A stretch of DNA of 64,000 bases, taken from NCBI RefSeq assembly GCF_000346465.2, contig NC_034014.1, positions 4,798,461 to 4,862,460 of the forward strand, read 5' to 3'. Made by a program: the position numbers and the translations under genes. Numbering within the stretch: the stretch's first letter is position 1; the number at the start of each line of letters is the position of its first letter. The DNA is from Prunus persica (lineage: Eukaryota > Streptophyta > Magnoliopsida > Rosales > Rosaceae). The notes under the pieces were generated by a model. The model was not told the DNA's origin and made no database searches. It was given only the letters and a program-made list of their open reading frames with translations. Below are positions 48,801 to 59,814 of this stretch, piece after piece.

Positions 48801-49563
48801 TCTTGGAGGGTTCCCACTTGTTGCTGTAGCTTCTCTTCTTCTCTATGTTGGTTGCTACCAGGTAACAATTTTTTTTTTTGGCGATTGGCATTTACTGCTC
48901 AGTCTTCTTCATTATAATTTAAATGGAATACTCTAACAGAACCAGAATCTTGTTTTGCTCATATAAAAAACCTAAAAACTTTAAAATAGTATCTGTTAAC
49001 TTCACCTTTAAAGCCTCTGTTTCTAACTTCTCCAAAAGAAATAGGACAGTGTTTTGCTATCGTTATTGACGTATTTCTTGCTATCGTTTAAGGCAGAGGT
49101 TTTGACATGATGGAATTTTGTGTTCAAATTTCATTTCAGGTATCATTTGGTCCTATAAGTTGGCTGATGGTGTCAGAAATTTTCCCGCTTCGCACAAGAG
49201 GAAAAGGGATTAGTCTTGCAGTTCTTGCCAACTTTGCTTCAAATGCTATTGTGACATTTGCATTCTCACCACTGAAGGTATATATACCCCCCCTCCCCAC
49301 TTCCCTTTCCTCACTATAATGCCAGCCTTTTTCTTTCATATTTGAGGCAGGTTTTCTCATGTCTCATGAGTTAAGGCTTCAAACTGACTGGTATAGAAGT
49401 GGTTGATTAACATTTGCTAATTTTGCAGGAGGCGCTAGGAGCAGAAAACCTGTTCATCCTCTTTGGTGTTATTGCCTTGCTATCTCTTCTGTTCGTTGTA
49501 CTACTTGTCCCAGAAACCAAAGGTTTGAGCTTGGAAGAAATAGAATCCAAACTCTCGAAATAG
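45893..49563 (+). CDS. D-xylose-proton symporter-like 3, chloroplastic
   Basis: Major-facilitator sugar transporter of the plastid envelope group (Arabidopsis At5g59250 type); substrate in the plant is not settled. Fourteen exons in one frame: 45893-46102, 46211-46308, 46738-46816, 46908-46967, 47085-47151, 47246-47370, 47527-47628, 47720-48097, 48209-48256, 48379-48441, 48556-48636, 48763-48861, 49140-49277, 49429-49563; 560 residues. The first 70-90 residues are Ser/His/Lys-rich and transit-peptide-like. Twelve hydrophobic segments follow. Family motifs seen: GGLLFGYDIGATSGA, DFLGRRREL, GRLLYGLGIG, PSPRWLLLR, QQITGQPSVLYYAG, DELGRRPLL, SEIFPLRTRGKG and PETKGLSLEEIE near the end. All are intact, so the protein is probably functional. 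The donor at 46103 was chosen because it keeps phase; a nearby GT two bases earlier does not. Confidence 0.93.
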
Positions 49564-50598
49564 GGGATAACCCCATGGCCGGAACTATCATTGTAAGTTT
49601 CCAACGTGACATGTAACCTTGTTTCTCAGTGCCTCCTGGACAGGTCTTATATTCACAAAATCATGTAAATCTGTTATACAACTATGTACATTACTCAATG
49701 CGAGAATTTTCACTTTAGTATAAGGAGTTCTGCAACTGTTAAGCGATAGCTGATCCATGACATTCAATTTGGAACAGCATTTAGCTTATAGTATGGCTAG
49801 AAAACTTTCAATGGCGTTGTGGTGGAAGGGGAATGCAACCAAGAAAAAGGACGGACGCTAGTTAGACATTGGTCGTAACACCTGGAACAGTGCCGTTGAG
49901 CATTCGACTCTCTGTTATTAAAACGATTGAAACTTAGATGCATCTTTTGGGAAATTGATGCTGAGTTCTCAAGTTTAATAGCAAAAGGACATACTCATTG
50001 TGACACGGAGATGAACTAGTAATGCTGTATTTGGCTAGATTCTTCAACTTTCGAAACTTAAAACTCGAAATTCAACAGAAGATTAAAGTTTAGTGAATCA
50101 ACATCGTTTTAACTGAAGATAATAATCTTGCAACCTTGTGAACTCAACCCCGTAAGTGAGTATCTGTGAGGAGGAACAGAGTGGTGCATGCATTGCAAAC
50201 TCCGTTCTAACACAAGGTCATCGGTGGATTTAACTGCAGGTCGTCGCAGATCACTGCAAATATATGATTAACGGTGATGAAGAATTAATCGTTGAACATT
50301 ATTTTCGTGCAAGAGAAACAAACTGTCTATATAGTTTCTAAACTTTGAAGTATCTCTTTCTGCTTTGTTAAAACGCCAATGACATGTAGAGTTGCTTAAC
50401 CCATCTGAGCTGTTTCCATGTCTTACAGTACACCCTCCAGGTTTTAATTTAAATACATTATTTTTTTAAGACCAAATGGGTGATAAAACAATCTATTTTA
50501 AGAGGTAAAGAAGAAAAGCTTAAAACCTGATCCTCAACAGTCCAGTATTTTGTCAAGTTTGGAAAGTTAGATTTTATCCTATTTTGTTCACAGAGAGC

Positions 50599-50604
50599 CA
50601 CGTG
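50599..50604. promoter_or_regulatory. G-box in Rubisco activase promoter
   Basis: CACGTG in the context gccacgtgtcagccaat, about 180 bases upstream of the activase start codon. G-boxes are common in light-regulated photosynthesis promoters; function here is inferred from position only. Confidence 0.6.
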
Positions 50605-50691
50605 TCAGCCAATCCCATTTGTGTGGCCTTAAGGAATTCATCACCACACCACATGTTTTGTCAATTACACCCCCGAGCTCAAGGCTCTTGC

Positions 50692-50700
50692 TTTTTATAA
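50692..50700 (+). promoter_or_regulatory. TATA box of Rubisco activase gene
   Basis: tttttataa lies 83-91 bases before the start codon at 50783, a fitting position for a TATA box with a leader of about 50 bases. Confidence 0.55.
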
Positions 50701-50782
50701 CCAATCCCACAGATACAACTAGCTCTACATCTGCTGCTTTATTGCATTAAATTTGACACAGCTATCAGTACCATTTTGATCC

Positions 50783-53424
50783 ATGGCTGCCACAGTCTCA
50801 AGTGTTGGAACTGTTAACAGAACACCGGTACTTTGTTTTCCCGCCTTATCATCTCTCATTTTTTTCTTTTTTCCTGTTACAGAAAACTTGACAAACAAAC
50901 TGTTTTCCATATTGTTTTTCTTTTTGAGCTTTTGTAGAACACCCAAAAGGATCCTTTTTGTTTCTCTGTGTGATGCCTGAAATTCAAGCATTTTGATCAG
51001 TTGTTATATTTTTCACATGGGTCTGCTGTGAAATGAAGTTGGAGACTTCAGTTTGATGAACTTTCTTGTTTCTTGGCCCTAAAGATGTCTATATTTGATG
51101 CAGATGAGCTTGAACAGCTCTGGTTCTGGAAGCTCAATCCCAAGCTCAGCTTTCTTGGGCAGCAGTTTGAAGAAAGTCAGCTCTAGAGTCCCCTACCAGA
51201 AGATTGTATCTGCAGGTAAATTAAAAATTACTGCGGAAATTGGTGATGAGGAGAAGCAGACCAAAGAGGACAGGTGGAGGGGCCTTGCCTATGATATTTC
51301 TGATGACCAACAAGACATAACAAGAGGAAAGGGATTGGTTGATTCTATCTTCCAAGCTCCCCAGGGGTCTGGGACTCACTATGCTGTCATGAGCTCGTAT
51401 GAATACATTAGCACGGGACTTCGAGAGTAAGCAAGAAAATATAGAAATTCATTCAATTTTTATGGCTTGGAGATCTGAATGTTTTTATGAGAGAGTTCTG
51501 AATTATGTTTCAGATACAACTATGACAACACCATGGATGGGTTTTATATTGCTCCAGCTTTCATGGACAAGCTTGTGGTTCATATCACCAAAAACTTCAT
51601 GAGCCTGCCTAACATTAAGGTACAGATGATGCTCCAAACACCAAAGTAAATCTCATATTTGGCCCATCTTGAAGCTTATTTATATATTTCTAACAAATAA
51701 GAAGTAAGATATTGTCATGTTGTCTGCCATACCATTCTCGCGTGACTAAAATTTGGGAAACTTTTGTTGCTTCAATTGTTAATGTTAGCTTAACTTTATC
51801 AGTAAAATTTTGTTCATGATTGTTGGTTTTGATTTAGATAATTTTATTTGAACTTGTATCAGGTTCCTCTCATTCTTGGTATATGGGGAGGCAAAGGTCA
51901 GGGTAAATCGTTCCAATGTGAGCTTGTGTTTGCCAAGATGGGAATTACGTGAGTTCGTGATGGTTTAGCTTGTTTTATAAAAGTTTTTTGGAGAACCAGA
52001 TAGAAATTAAGCAATATGATGGTACCCGAAAATCTTTGCTTGGTTCCACTTGATGCAGCTGCATTCTTGACTAGCCTTAGTGCCAGTTGAGAATTTCATG
52101 CATCTATTTTGCTGTCATTAATTAATTTTAATTATCTGGTTATTACATTTCAGCCCTATCATGATGAGTGCTGGAGAATTAGAAAGCGGGAATGCAGGAG
52201 AGCCTGCAAAGTTGATCAGACAAAGGTACCGCGAGGCTGCAGACATCATCAGGAAAGGAAAAATGTGTGCCCTCTTCATCAATGATCTTGATGCAGGTGC
52301 TGGTAGGATGGGTGGAACTACACAGTACACTGTGAACAACCAGATGGTGAATGCTACTCTCATGAACATTGCTGATAACCCAACAAATGTGCAGCTTCCT
52401 GGTATGTATAACAAGGAGGACAATCCCAGAGTCCCCATTATAGTCACCGGTAACGATTTCTCCACATTGTATGCTCCTCTCATTCGTGACGGTCGTATGG
52501 AGAAATTTTACTGGGCTCCCACTAGGGAAGACCGGATTGGGGTTTGCACGGGAATCTTCAAGCCTGACAATGTTAGTGCGGATGATGTTGTTAAGATTGT
52601 TGACACATTCCCTGGTCAATCTATTGGTAAGTATAGCTCAAAAGATTGGTGTTCTGGAATTTTCCAACACTTTTCTTGATGAGAATTTTCAGTATAAAGC
52701 AGGAAAGGTCTTCAACAATCCATAGAGACTCTTCTGTTGTAGTAGCTTTTGCATATATTTTGGGAATTATCAGTAAATATGATCCCTATAGTATTACTCA
52801 ATTAGCGACTTGGTTGAAAATACGATCATGCTAACTTGTTATATGCCACACTGCAGACTTCTTTGGTGCTCTAAGGGCTCGAGTTTACGATGATGAAGTG
52901 AGGAAGTGGGTATCAGGTGTTGGGGTAGATGGCATTGGGAAGAAGCTTGTGAACTCAAAAGAAGGTCCCCCAACTTTTGAACAGCCTAAAATGACAGTGG
53001 AGAAGCTCCTTCACTATGGTCAAATGCTGGTTCAGGAGCAGGACAATGTGAAGAGAGTTCAACTGGCTGACAAGTACTTGAGTGATGCAGCCCTTGGAGA
53101 TGCAAACCAGGACGCCATTAAGAGAGGAGAATTCTATGGTTAGTACACTTTGTCTTAACACAACAACCCTAGAGGCACCAACTTGTGTCCCAACTTTTTA
53201 AATCTGAAGTGATGTAGCGGAATTTCATTCGTTTAAATTTGGGGCAGATTTTCCTTACCAAATCTGAACTATAGTAGTTTGTTCAAGTTTTCTGTAAATT
53301 TTTTGATGCAGGCAAGGCAGCCCAACAAATTAAAGTACCTGTCCCTGAAGGCTGTACTGATCCATCAGCTGCAAACTTTGACCCAACAGCTAGGAGTGAC
53401 AATGGTAGTTGCCAATATGAGTAA
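50783..53424 (+). CDS. RCA: Rubisco activase, alpha-type with redox C-terminus
   Basis: Stromal AAA+ ATPase that removes inhibitory sugar phosphates from Rubisco. Seven exons: 50783-50827, 51104-51426, 51514-51619, 51863-51948, 52154-52626, 52857-53138, 53312-53424; 475 residues in one frame. A transit peptide of roughly 55-60 residues is followed by the conserved [21 protein letters not shown]. Walker A GGKGQGKS is at 167-174 and Walker B ALFINDLD at 226-233. The last exon gives the regulatory extension with Cys453 and Cys472, spaced like the thioredoxin-f-sensitive pair of Arabidopsis alpha activase. Retaining the last intron would end the protein at once: the codon split by the donor becomes GGT followed by TAG, leaving a short form ending EFYG. 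That matches the idea of alpha and beta forms from one gene, but only the sequence, not the splicing, is seen. Confidence 0.97.
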
Positions 53425-54295
53425 ATGGGGAGTTGGAAGAAATAATGATATTGCCTGCTTGCTGGGTTCTTATCTTCTGTTATAATATACACTTGTATTT
53501 TATTGGGGATTAATGCCTTGTTTTTATTTAATGATTAAATTAGCTATTAATGCTATATTATTTATTCTCCCTCACCCATTCATCCCATGCCACTCGATAA
53601 GGCTCCTAGGCTTAATGTCATTGCTTTTTATTTTATATAATCGATATTGGAAAGAGGGGAATGGAACCTAAAACCTCAAGTGAAGAGGTAAATACTCTTA
53701 ACTACTGAGCTAATAGCAACTTGCGGCTAAATTCCATTGTTATTATCCTCGGACTTGTTTATCTGCACCCATTATCTAAATTATAGTTTTAGAATCATGA
53801 AATATAAAAATCTAACTAGAGCCCACACAACAAACATAAACAGAAAGAGAGGAAAGGGAAGGAAGAGGAGAGGGTGTGATATATATTTTATTTATATTTT
53901 TGCTTTGATTTTTGAGTACAATTGTTCAAATCGAATCATCCAGCCACACAAACAGAAAACAAGTCCTTTGATCGTATGCAGCCGGAAACCAAAACAAGAA
54001 GAATTGTAAATTTAAGATTATCAGGGAAATTTTCTCTTCATCTCTTGTGCCCTATGTGATTGCTGACTTTCAAAAATGTAAATGTAAATTAGTATGGAAG
54101 ATTGTTCACAGAGCTTCCGTGAAATTATTTTCATCAACACTTTTCAACTTCTGAAGCTACAAAATTTGTTTATTGGCAACAATACAAAGCTTACACAAAC
54201 ATTGTAAATGATGTTTGGGAACCACTTATTGATGCGTAGAAACTTGTACAAAAGCCCAGAGGATTATTTCTTTATCAGCAGTTGCTTTCCACTTT
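53425..54295. other. Intergenic between convergent genes
   Basis: Holds the 3' UTRs of the activase (plus) and LTI65-like (minus) genes and a tRNA-like SINE fragment. No gene. Confidence 0.55.
53640..53725 (-). repeat. tRNA-like SINE fragment
   Basis: On the minus strand the sequence reads TAGCTCAGTAGTTAAGAGTA (box A-like) and then, about 35 bases on, GGTTCCATTCCCC (box B-like), the head of a tRNA-derived SINE. It does not fold as a full tRNA and no 3' acceptor end is present. Ends and target duplication are undetermined. Confidence 0.5.
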
Positions 54296-56478
54296 TCAGT
54301 TAGTCTGTAGTATTCTTCCCTTATTTTCTTCCTCGACGACTGCAATGCATAATAGATCTCCATGAGGATAAATCATTTCAAAAAGAAGAAAATAAAAGAA
54401 ACTACAAGATATAACTTAATACTGTGTCAAGTATAGAATCTATAGCTGGCCCTGACGACCGTGGCCCTTCACAGATATACTTGGTCCGTCTACATGATTT
54501 TTGAACTGAATCGCCATTTATTCATCAATCGAACTTTATAACTAAGGGAAATGTTCTTACCAGACAGTGTGACATGTTATTTGGACCGTTAATCAGAGAT
54601 GGGTTCTTATTTTAATATGTGATGCCAGAGTAACGGTTTTACAACATAACATGCCAAAGACTCATTAACCTTATAACTTAATCTATCACTTTGCACTTTG
54701 TAGAATTGATTAATGAAGGAAATACCATGGAAGTTACCTTCATATGCATTGGTAGAGACCGGAATGCGAGGTGATGAGGCCTTGGCTGATTGTGAGTGTG
54801 GTGATGATGAGGTCATGGCTGATTGTGAGCGAGGTGATGATGAGGTCATGGCTGGTTGTGAGCTTGGTGATGTCGTCATGGCTGATTGTGAGGTAGTAGT
54901 TTTGGGCGACTCATCGTTCCGAAGCAAGGAAGTTATAGCCCCTTTCACCTTTCCCACCATGCCAACCTCACCACTGGGACTTGTCCTTGGACTCATTACA
55001 TCAGATATCACTCTTGACAGTGCTCTCTCATCTTCCCCAGGCTCAAACTTTTGGGCCAAATACTCCTTCACAGAAACACCCTTATCCCATATTTGGTCAC
55101 TGCTACCAGCATGCTTTCCACCTTGTGGAGCTGCTGGGGCTGACAAAGGTTGCGGTGCCTCTGAGGCTGCCAAGGTTTGTTGAGCTGCCTGGGATGAAGA
55201 GTTTTTTGGAGCTGATACTGCTAAAGAAGTGTGAGGAGCTTCCAGGGATTCATTGTTTTCTGAAGGTGTTGGGGCTGCAACAGTGAGACCTACCTTTGAG
55301 GCAATGGCGTGGGTTGCATCTGCTACTGCAGCAGGGGCTGAAACAGTGAGACCTTCTATCTTTGAGGCAATGGCATGGGTTGTATCTGATACTGTGGCAT
55401 AGGCTGGTCCTAACTTCTCAGTGACGGTTTCAGTTATTGTCTTCTTAGGACTAGGAGGCTTTACAGTTTCAGCTACTGACTTGCTAGGACTAGGAGGCTT
55501 CTTGGCCACAGTTTCGGTAACTGTCTCGTTAGGACTAAGAGACTTCACGGCTGCAGTTTCGGTTACTGTCTTGTTTGGACTAAGAGGCTTCTCCTTATCT
55601 TGTTCAGCATCTTGATTGACACTACTTGGCAAAACATGCTTCTCAGAAATCACAGGAACTGCTCTGGGATGTAGCTTTGCGGTCTCCTTGTATCCCTCAG
55701 GTGCCAGCTCTGATTCATACACTGCAAATGAAATGAAACTATTCAAGCGGGGATCGGTGGATGATTTGGAAGCCACAAAGAAATGGTTGGCGTTACTCCC
55801 CAAAGGGAAAACAAGCAGCGAAAATTTAGAAAAAGATATGTTATGCATAATGAAATCTTGAAGATACTAATTATTACTTGGGGCTCCTAGATATTCAGCA
55901 TCTTGTTCTTCGTCTTCATGCTCATTCATGCTTGCACCCAAAGTGGGGGTGCTGTTATCACCTTCCATATGCTTCTTCTTGTGACTGAGTGAGTGCCGCA
56001 GTTTCTTGGCTTTCTCTTTCACCTTAGTGAGAACAGATTTCTTGTGATGGTGTCCGTGATCGTCTTCTTGATCATGGTACCCAAGTGGAGATGATGAGGA
56101 TGAGGATGCTGGTGACGACTTTAAAGCTTCACCTCCTGGACAGGAAAAATGGGTTAGAAGAATATTTGTAATTATCAGAAAAGAGTTTCAGACACATGTT
56201 CTGGCAAGGCATGGTGCCTTGGCCGATTGACATGTTCGACACATGGCTATATACAATCGGTTACACTTAATATTTTCTCATATCTTAGTGCGACCCTGCT
56301 ACAATCCAAATATCTGTACCATGTTCACTGGTGGAGAAGAAGTTACAGTAAGATGGCATCGGATACCTCGAAGATAATGTTCCATAGTTGGGCTTGTACT
56401 GGTAGTAAGTTTTTTGGGCTCATGGGTGGTAGTAGTTTCAGAGTCGCCATGTCTTTGCACGCGTTCGAGTTGTGCCAT
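54296..56478 (-). CDS. LTI65: Low-temperature-induced 65 kDa protein-like (LTI65/RD29B)
   Basis: Hydrophilic stress protein of the LTI65/LTI78 (RD29) and CAP160 group, induced by ABA, drought and cold in other plants; biochemical role unknown. Minus-strand exons: 56478-56367, 56135-55878, 55721-54738, 54339-54296; 465 residues in one frame. Exon 2 carries the basic motif KKSVLTKVKEKAKKLRHSL with runs of His/Lys. Exon 3 has about four Ser-Pro/Thr-Glu repeats (SPNKTVTETAAVK, SPNETVTETVAKK and relatives). Next come the family block WDKGVSVKEYLAQKFEPGEDERALSRVISDVM and GKVKGAITSLL, then a run of Ser/Thr-rich SQSAMTSSSP repeats. The tiny last exon gives the conserved end GRILQTN. Reading through the last donor would instead add a long unrelated tail, so splicing is preferred. 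An ABRE lies upstream. Confidence 0.9.
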
Positions 56479-56640
56479 TGATCTGCAATTCACAATTGAG
56501 TTTCTCCTTAGGCTGCCTCTGTTGTTGAGACAACTCTGATATTTGTATGGGGTTCTTGCATTTTCTTCCGGGGTTCTTGCCAAGACAACGAACAGGGTTC
56601 ACAGGTCAATTGGTTAATTTGTTAGTGGGCTCCATTTTTA

Positions 56641-56648
56641 CACGTGGC
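56641..56648 (-). promoter_or_regulatory. ABRE/G-box upstream of LTI65-like gene
   Basis: CACGTGGC on the plus strand (GCCACGTG on the minus) lies about 165 bases upstream of the start codon. This is a textbook ABA-responsive element core, as in RD29B-type promoters. It also lies downstream of the PPR gene's stop, on the same strand. Function is inferred. Confidence 0.6.
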
Positions 56649-56970
56649 AAGAGAAGGTACTAAGTTTAGCTTGCTGCTTGCAACTCAGTAATGATTATTT
56701 CCTGAAATAGCGATTGACTAGGCCAGGAGCAACCATCTTCCTCTTCCTTAGCCTAGTGTCTTGGGACAGTATTGGTATTGCAAGAGAAACACGTAACTGA
56801 TTCCATCATAATTGGATTTTCTTTTTTGAGGCTCTTTAGAAATTGAAAATGAAAGAAAGAAATTGAAAATGAAAGAAAGAAATTGAAAATTGGATTTCCT
56901 TCTGTCAAAAGCTGACAACATAAACATATCCTTTTTGTTGACTGTTTTTCCCATTGTCCTCTTTGTTGAC

Positions 56971-58701
56971 TCAAATCCAACTATGACCAGGAGTTTTTCT
57001 AATTCCTCTATCATACATGAGCTTCCTCACTCCTGCTGCATCATCCCAGCAGCCTCCAGTCACCAACACATTTGATAGTAGTATGTAAGTTGCAGGGTCG
57101 TTTGGCCACAGCTCTTGAAGCTTTTTTGCTGAACGAAGAGCAATTTCCTTATTTCCATGAACTTTGCAAGCACTAAGTAGAGCTTTGTATACGGAGGGTC
57201 CTGGCTCTATTGGCATGCTATCAACGAAGGCTTGTGCTTCATGAAGATTTCCAGCTCGACCAAAAAGATCAACAACCGTAGCATAATGCTCCATTCTGGG
57301 GGGTTCAAGCAAATCATCATTTCTCATTAAATCGAAATACATAAGTCCTTGGTGCACTAAACCAACATGGCTACAAGCAGTTAGTACAATGAGGAAGGTG
57401 GTATTATCTGGTTTGACCCCTGCTCTTCTCATTTGTTCAAACAATTCAACAGTCTCCAATCCAAATCCATGATGAGCATAACCTGCTAATAATGAATTCC
57501 AGGAGACCACATCATGTTCGTTCATCAAAGTAAACACCCACTTCGAATCATGGATGGCACCGCATCTTGCATACATGGAAACAAGCCCATTCTGAACACA
57601 AAAATTTGAAGCTTGCCCACTCTTGAAAATGAGAGCATGGATTTTTTTTCCCGCTTCAAGGTCTGAAAGAGTTCCTACTGCTCTTAAAATGCTAGCAAAT
57701 GTGAAGAAGTTTGTAGCAATGCGGGCCTGCCTCATGTCAGAGAAACATTTCAAAGCTTCCTCACAACTTCCAATATTAGAAAAACCAGCAATTACTGCAT
57801 TCCATGAGATTTGATCCCATATTGCAACACATGAGCAAAGCTTTTGAAAGTCCTCCAAGCTATTGCTACAATCTGAATATATGGTCAGAAGGGTAACGAC
57901 TATATACACGTTAAACTCAAAACCTTCTTTCATTATCCGGCAATGAATTTGCCTGCAATGATCCCAAAAGTCTGGGCTAGAAAATGAGCTCAACAAACTA
58001 TTATAAGTTACATAATTTGGTTTCAAACCCAACCGCAGCATTTCCCTTGCTAAAATCATCGCCTCATCAGATTGTCCATTCTGTGCATAGCCAGTAACCA
58101 TGGAAGTCCAAGTTATAACATTCCTTTCTGGCATTTGATTAAACACCCGCCTTGAATCATTAACACTACAACACTTTGAATACATATCTATCAATCCTGT
58201 TCCCACAACAACATTATAGCAAAGCCCTGTTTTCAGGCTCAAACCATGAACCTGAGCACCAAGCTCTTCTGCTTCTAATTGTGAGCAACCCACCAAGGCC
58301 CCCGACAGACTGAACGGCGTTGGCACTACCCCCACTTTTAACATCTCCAGGAACAACCCAATTGCCCTTTTCGGCAACTCAGCTTGCAAATAACCAGAAA
58401 TCAAAGAATTCCAAGTAACTACATTTCTGTCAGACATTTCATCAAACTGTTTCTGGGCATTCGCCAACGAGCCACATTTTCCAAACATATCAACGAGAGC
58501 ACTGCATATATAGATATTAGAACAAAAACCCAACTTGATAACAACTGCGTGAAGCCTAATACCCAAGTCCAAAGAAGTCGATGTTGCGCAAGAGGATATG
58601 ATTTTGTTGAGGGTTTGAGGGGTGGGTGAAGACCCTCCTTGTTGCAACTGAGCCAACAGCTCCAAACCAAAAGGCTTTGCTAGCTTCTGGATCATTGTCA
58701 T
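56971..58701 (-). CDS. PLS-class pentatricopeptide repeat protein
   Basis: Intronless 576-residue PPR protein, probably acting on organellar RNA. Many PPR motifs are visible, for example NVVTWNSLISGYLQ, NVITWTSMVTGYAQNGQSDEA and DVVSWNSLLAGYAHHG, with P-, L- and S-type spacing. A C-terminal E region contains AQAFVDSMPIEPG and YILLSNVLV. The protein stops at RKTPGHSWI, at the start of the E+ region, so no DYW deaminase domain remains. Many E-class members end nearby, and truncation is not certain. The first Met gives MTMIQKLAKPFG; whether this is an organelle signal cannot be judged by eye. The orthologue is not assigned. An in-frame stop precedes the start region, so the ORF appears complete. 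Confidence 0.9.
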   Translation of the reverse strand: MTMIQKLAKPFGLELLAQLQQGGSSPTPQTLNKIISSCATSTSLDLGIRLHAVVIKLGFCSNIYICSALVDMFGKCGSLANAQKQFDEMSDRNVVTWNSLISGYLQAELPKRAIGLFLEMLKVGVVPTPFSLSGALVGCSQLEAEELGAQVHGLSLKTGLCYNVVVGTGLIDMYSKCCSVNDSRRVFNQMPERNVITWTSMVTGYAQNGQSDEAMILAREMLRLGLKPNYVTYNSLLSSFSSPDFWDHCRQIHCRIMKEGFEFNVYIVVTLLTIYSDCSNSLEDFQKLCSCVAIWDQISWNAVIAGFSNIGSCEEALKCFSDMRQARIATNFFTFASILRAVGTLSDLEAGKKIHALIFKSGQASNFCVQNGLVSMYARCGAIHDSKWVFTLMNEHDVVSWNSLLAGYAHHGFGLETVELFEQMRRAGVKPDNTTFLIVLTACSHVGLVHQGLMYFDLMRNDDLLEPPRMEHYATVVDLFGRAGNLHEAQAFVDSMPIEPGPSVYKALLSACKVHGNKEIALRSAKKLQELWPNDPATYILLSNVLVTGGCWDDAAGVRKLMYDRGIRKTPGHSWI

Positions 58702-59121
58702 GGTGGAGATTTTGAGTCGTCATACCCGCGGAAAACTACTCCAAGGGCTATGCTTGTGGCTATTTTCGAGGTGAACCGTGATAAGCAAGAGAATGACAAA
58801 GCGTTCTTTCTCATCATATTTGTTTTGCACTGAAACGAGTTCCTACATTTTGTGTGTAATGCAATTTGATCAGTTGAACAATTAAGGAGAAATGATTTAT
58901 AATATGATGAGCAAAATAAATTATTAATTGTCAAAATGATTCCAACAAAAAACAATTGTCAAAATGAGTTGTTTAAAACCATAAATTACGATTGAGAAGT
59001 ATTACTAATTCACACATATCATAACAGGTACATATGTATTAGTACTATACTCGTAAGACATGAATTAATAATATCATGCAACAATATGACAACATGAGAC
59101 AACAAAAATTTCTACTCCCAT
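58702..59121. other. Intergenic upstream of PPR gene
   Basis: PPR promoter region and AT-rich DNA. No further feature. Confidence 0.5.
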
Positions 59122-59134
59122 ATGGATATCATCT

Positions 59135-59800
59135 TTTTTTCTTTTTTTTTTGGTTGGGAAATTATATGATTGCATTCATAATTCAGCCAAAAAAGCCACT
59201 AGCTACAAAGGGCCAATACAAACTAGCCACAAAATGGCCATTATAATAATGGAACGGTCTAATATCAAAATTAAGACAATCTGGCGTGTCTCCCACTAAC
59301 GATCAGTCATGATAGAAGAAACTCTGGCATAGGCATCCCAACTAAGATTACAAACTTAGAATAATAATAAAAAAGATAAAACTTGAAAAAACTAAGCCAT
59401 AACAATACAAATAAAACTCTCACAAAGGAGAGATGAAAAGCTCTCACAAAAGAAAGATGAAAAACTCTCACAAAAAGAGAGGTGAAAACTACACAAAGAA
59501 CTCAAAGAGTCTCTGCAACTTATTCCAAACATAAAGAAATTACAAAAAAGATGGTGGTGGAGATCCAAAGCCGAAATGCATGTGAAGATCCGACGCTGAG
59601 CCGCAGCCGCCTATAATGGTTGAATGAAAATCATAACAAAACTAAGACAAATAGGGAAAACCCTTTGTCTATGAAAATGGAGGAAGAGGTGAAAGGAGGA
59701 AGAGAAGAGGGGAGAGGGGGGGAAGAACAATGGATTCCTCCCCCTCAAAGTGAAAAAGGCTCTAAGAGTATTTTTTGGGAGAAAGGGGGCTAGGGTTTTT
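59135..59800 (-). mobile_element. LINE-like non-autonomous retroposon, copy B
   Basis: Minus-strand element starting aaaaaccctagccccc (59800 downward) and ending in a poly-A tail (poly-T on plus at 59135-59151). It is bounded by a 13-bp target duplication with one mismatch: atggatatcatct at 59122-59134 and atgtatatcatct at 59801-59813. A tail plus a variable-length duplication is the mark of target-primed reverse transcription. No reverse-transcriptase ORF, so it was moved in trans. It shares most of its length with copy A at 40706-41437. Family name unknown. Confidence 0.8.
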
Positions 59801-59814
59801 ATGTATATCATCTT

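Larger units (their letters stand above)
49564..50782. other. Intergenic; Rubisco activase promoter at right
   Basis: Sugar-carrier 3' UTR at the left, nothing recognised in the middle. The promoter of the activase gene, with a G-box and TATA box, lies in the last 200 bases. Confidence 0.6.

Noticed and set aside
54607..54737. Unspliced C-terminal extension of the LTI65-like protein
   Set aside because: A good donor at 54737 and a downstream exon ending GRILQTN fit the family; the extension does not.
54713..55183. 156-codon plus ORF opposite the LTI65-like gene
   Set aside because: An antisense shadow of the repetitive exon 3; its repeats mirror the Ser-rich repeats of the real protein.
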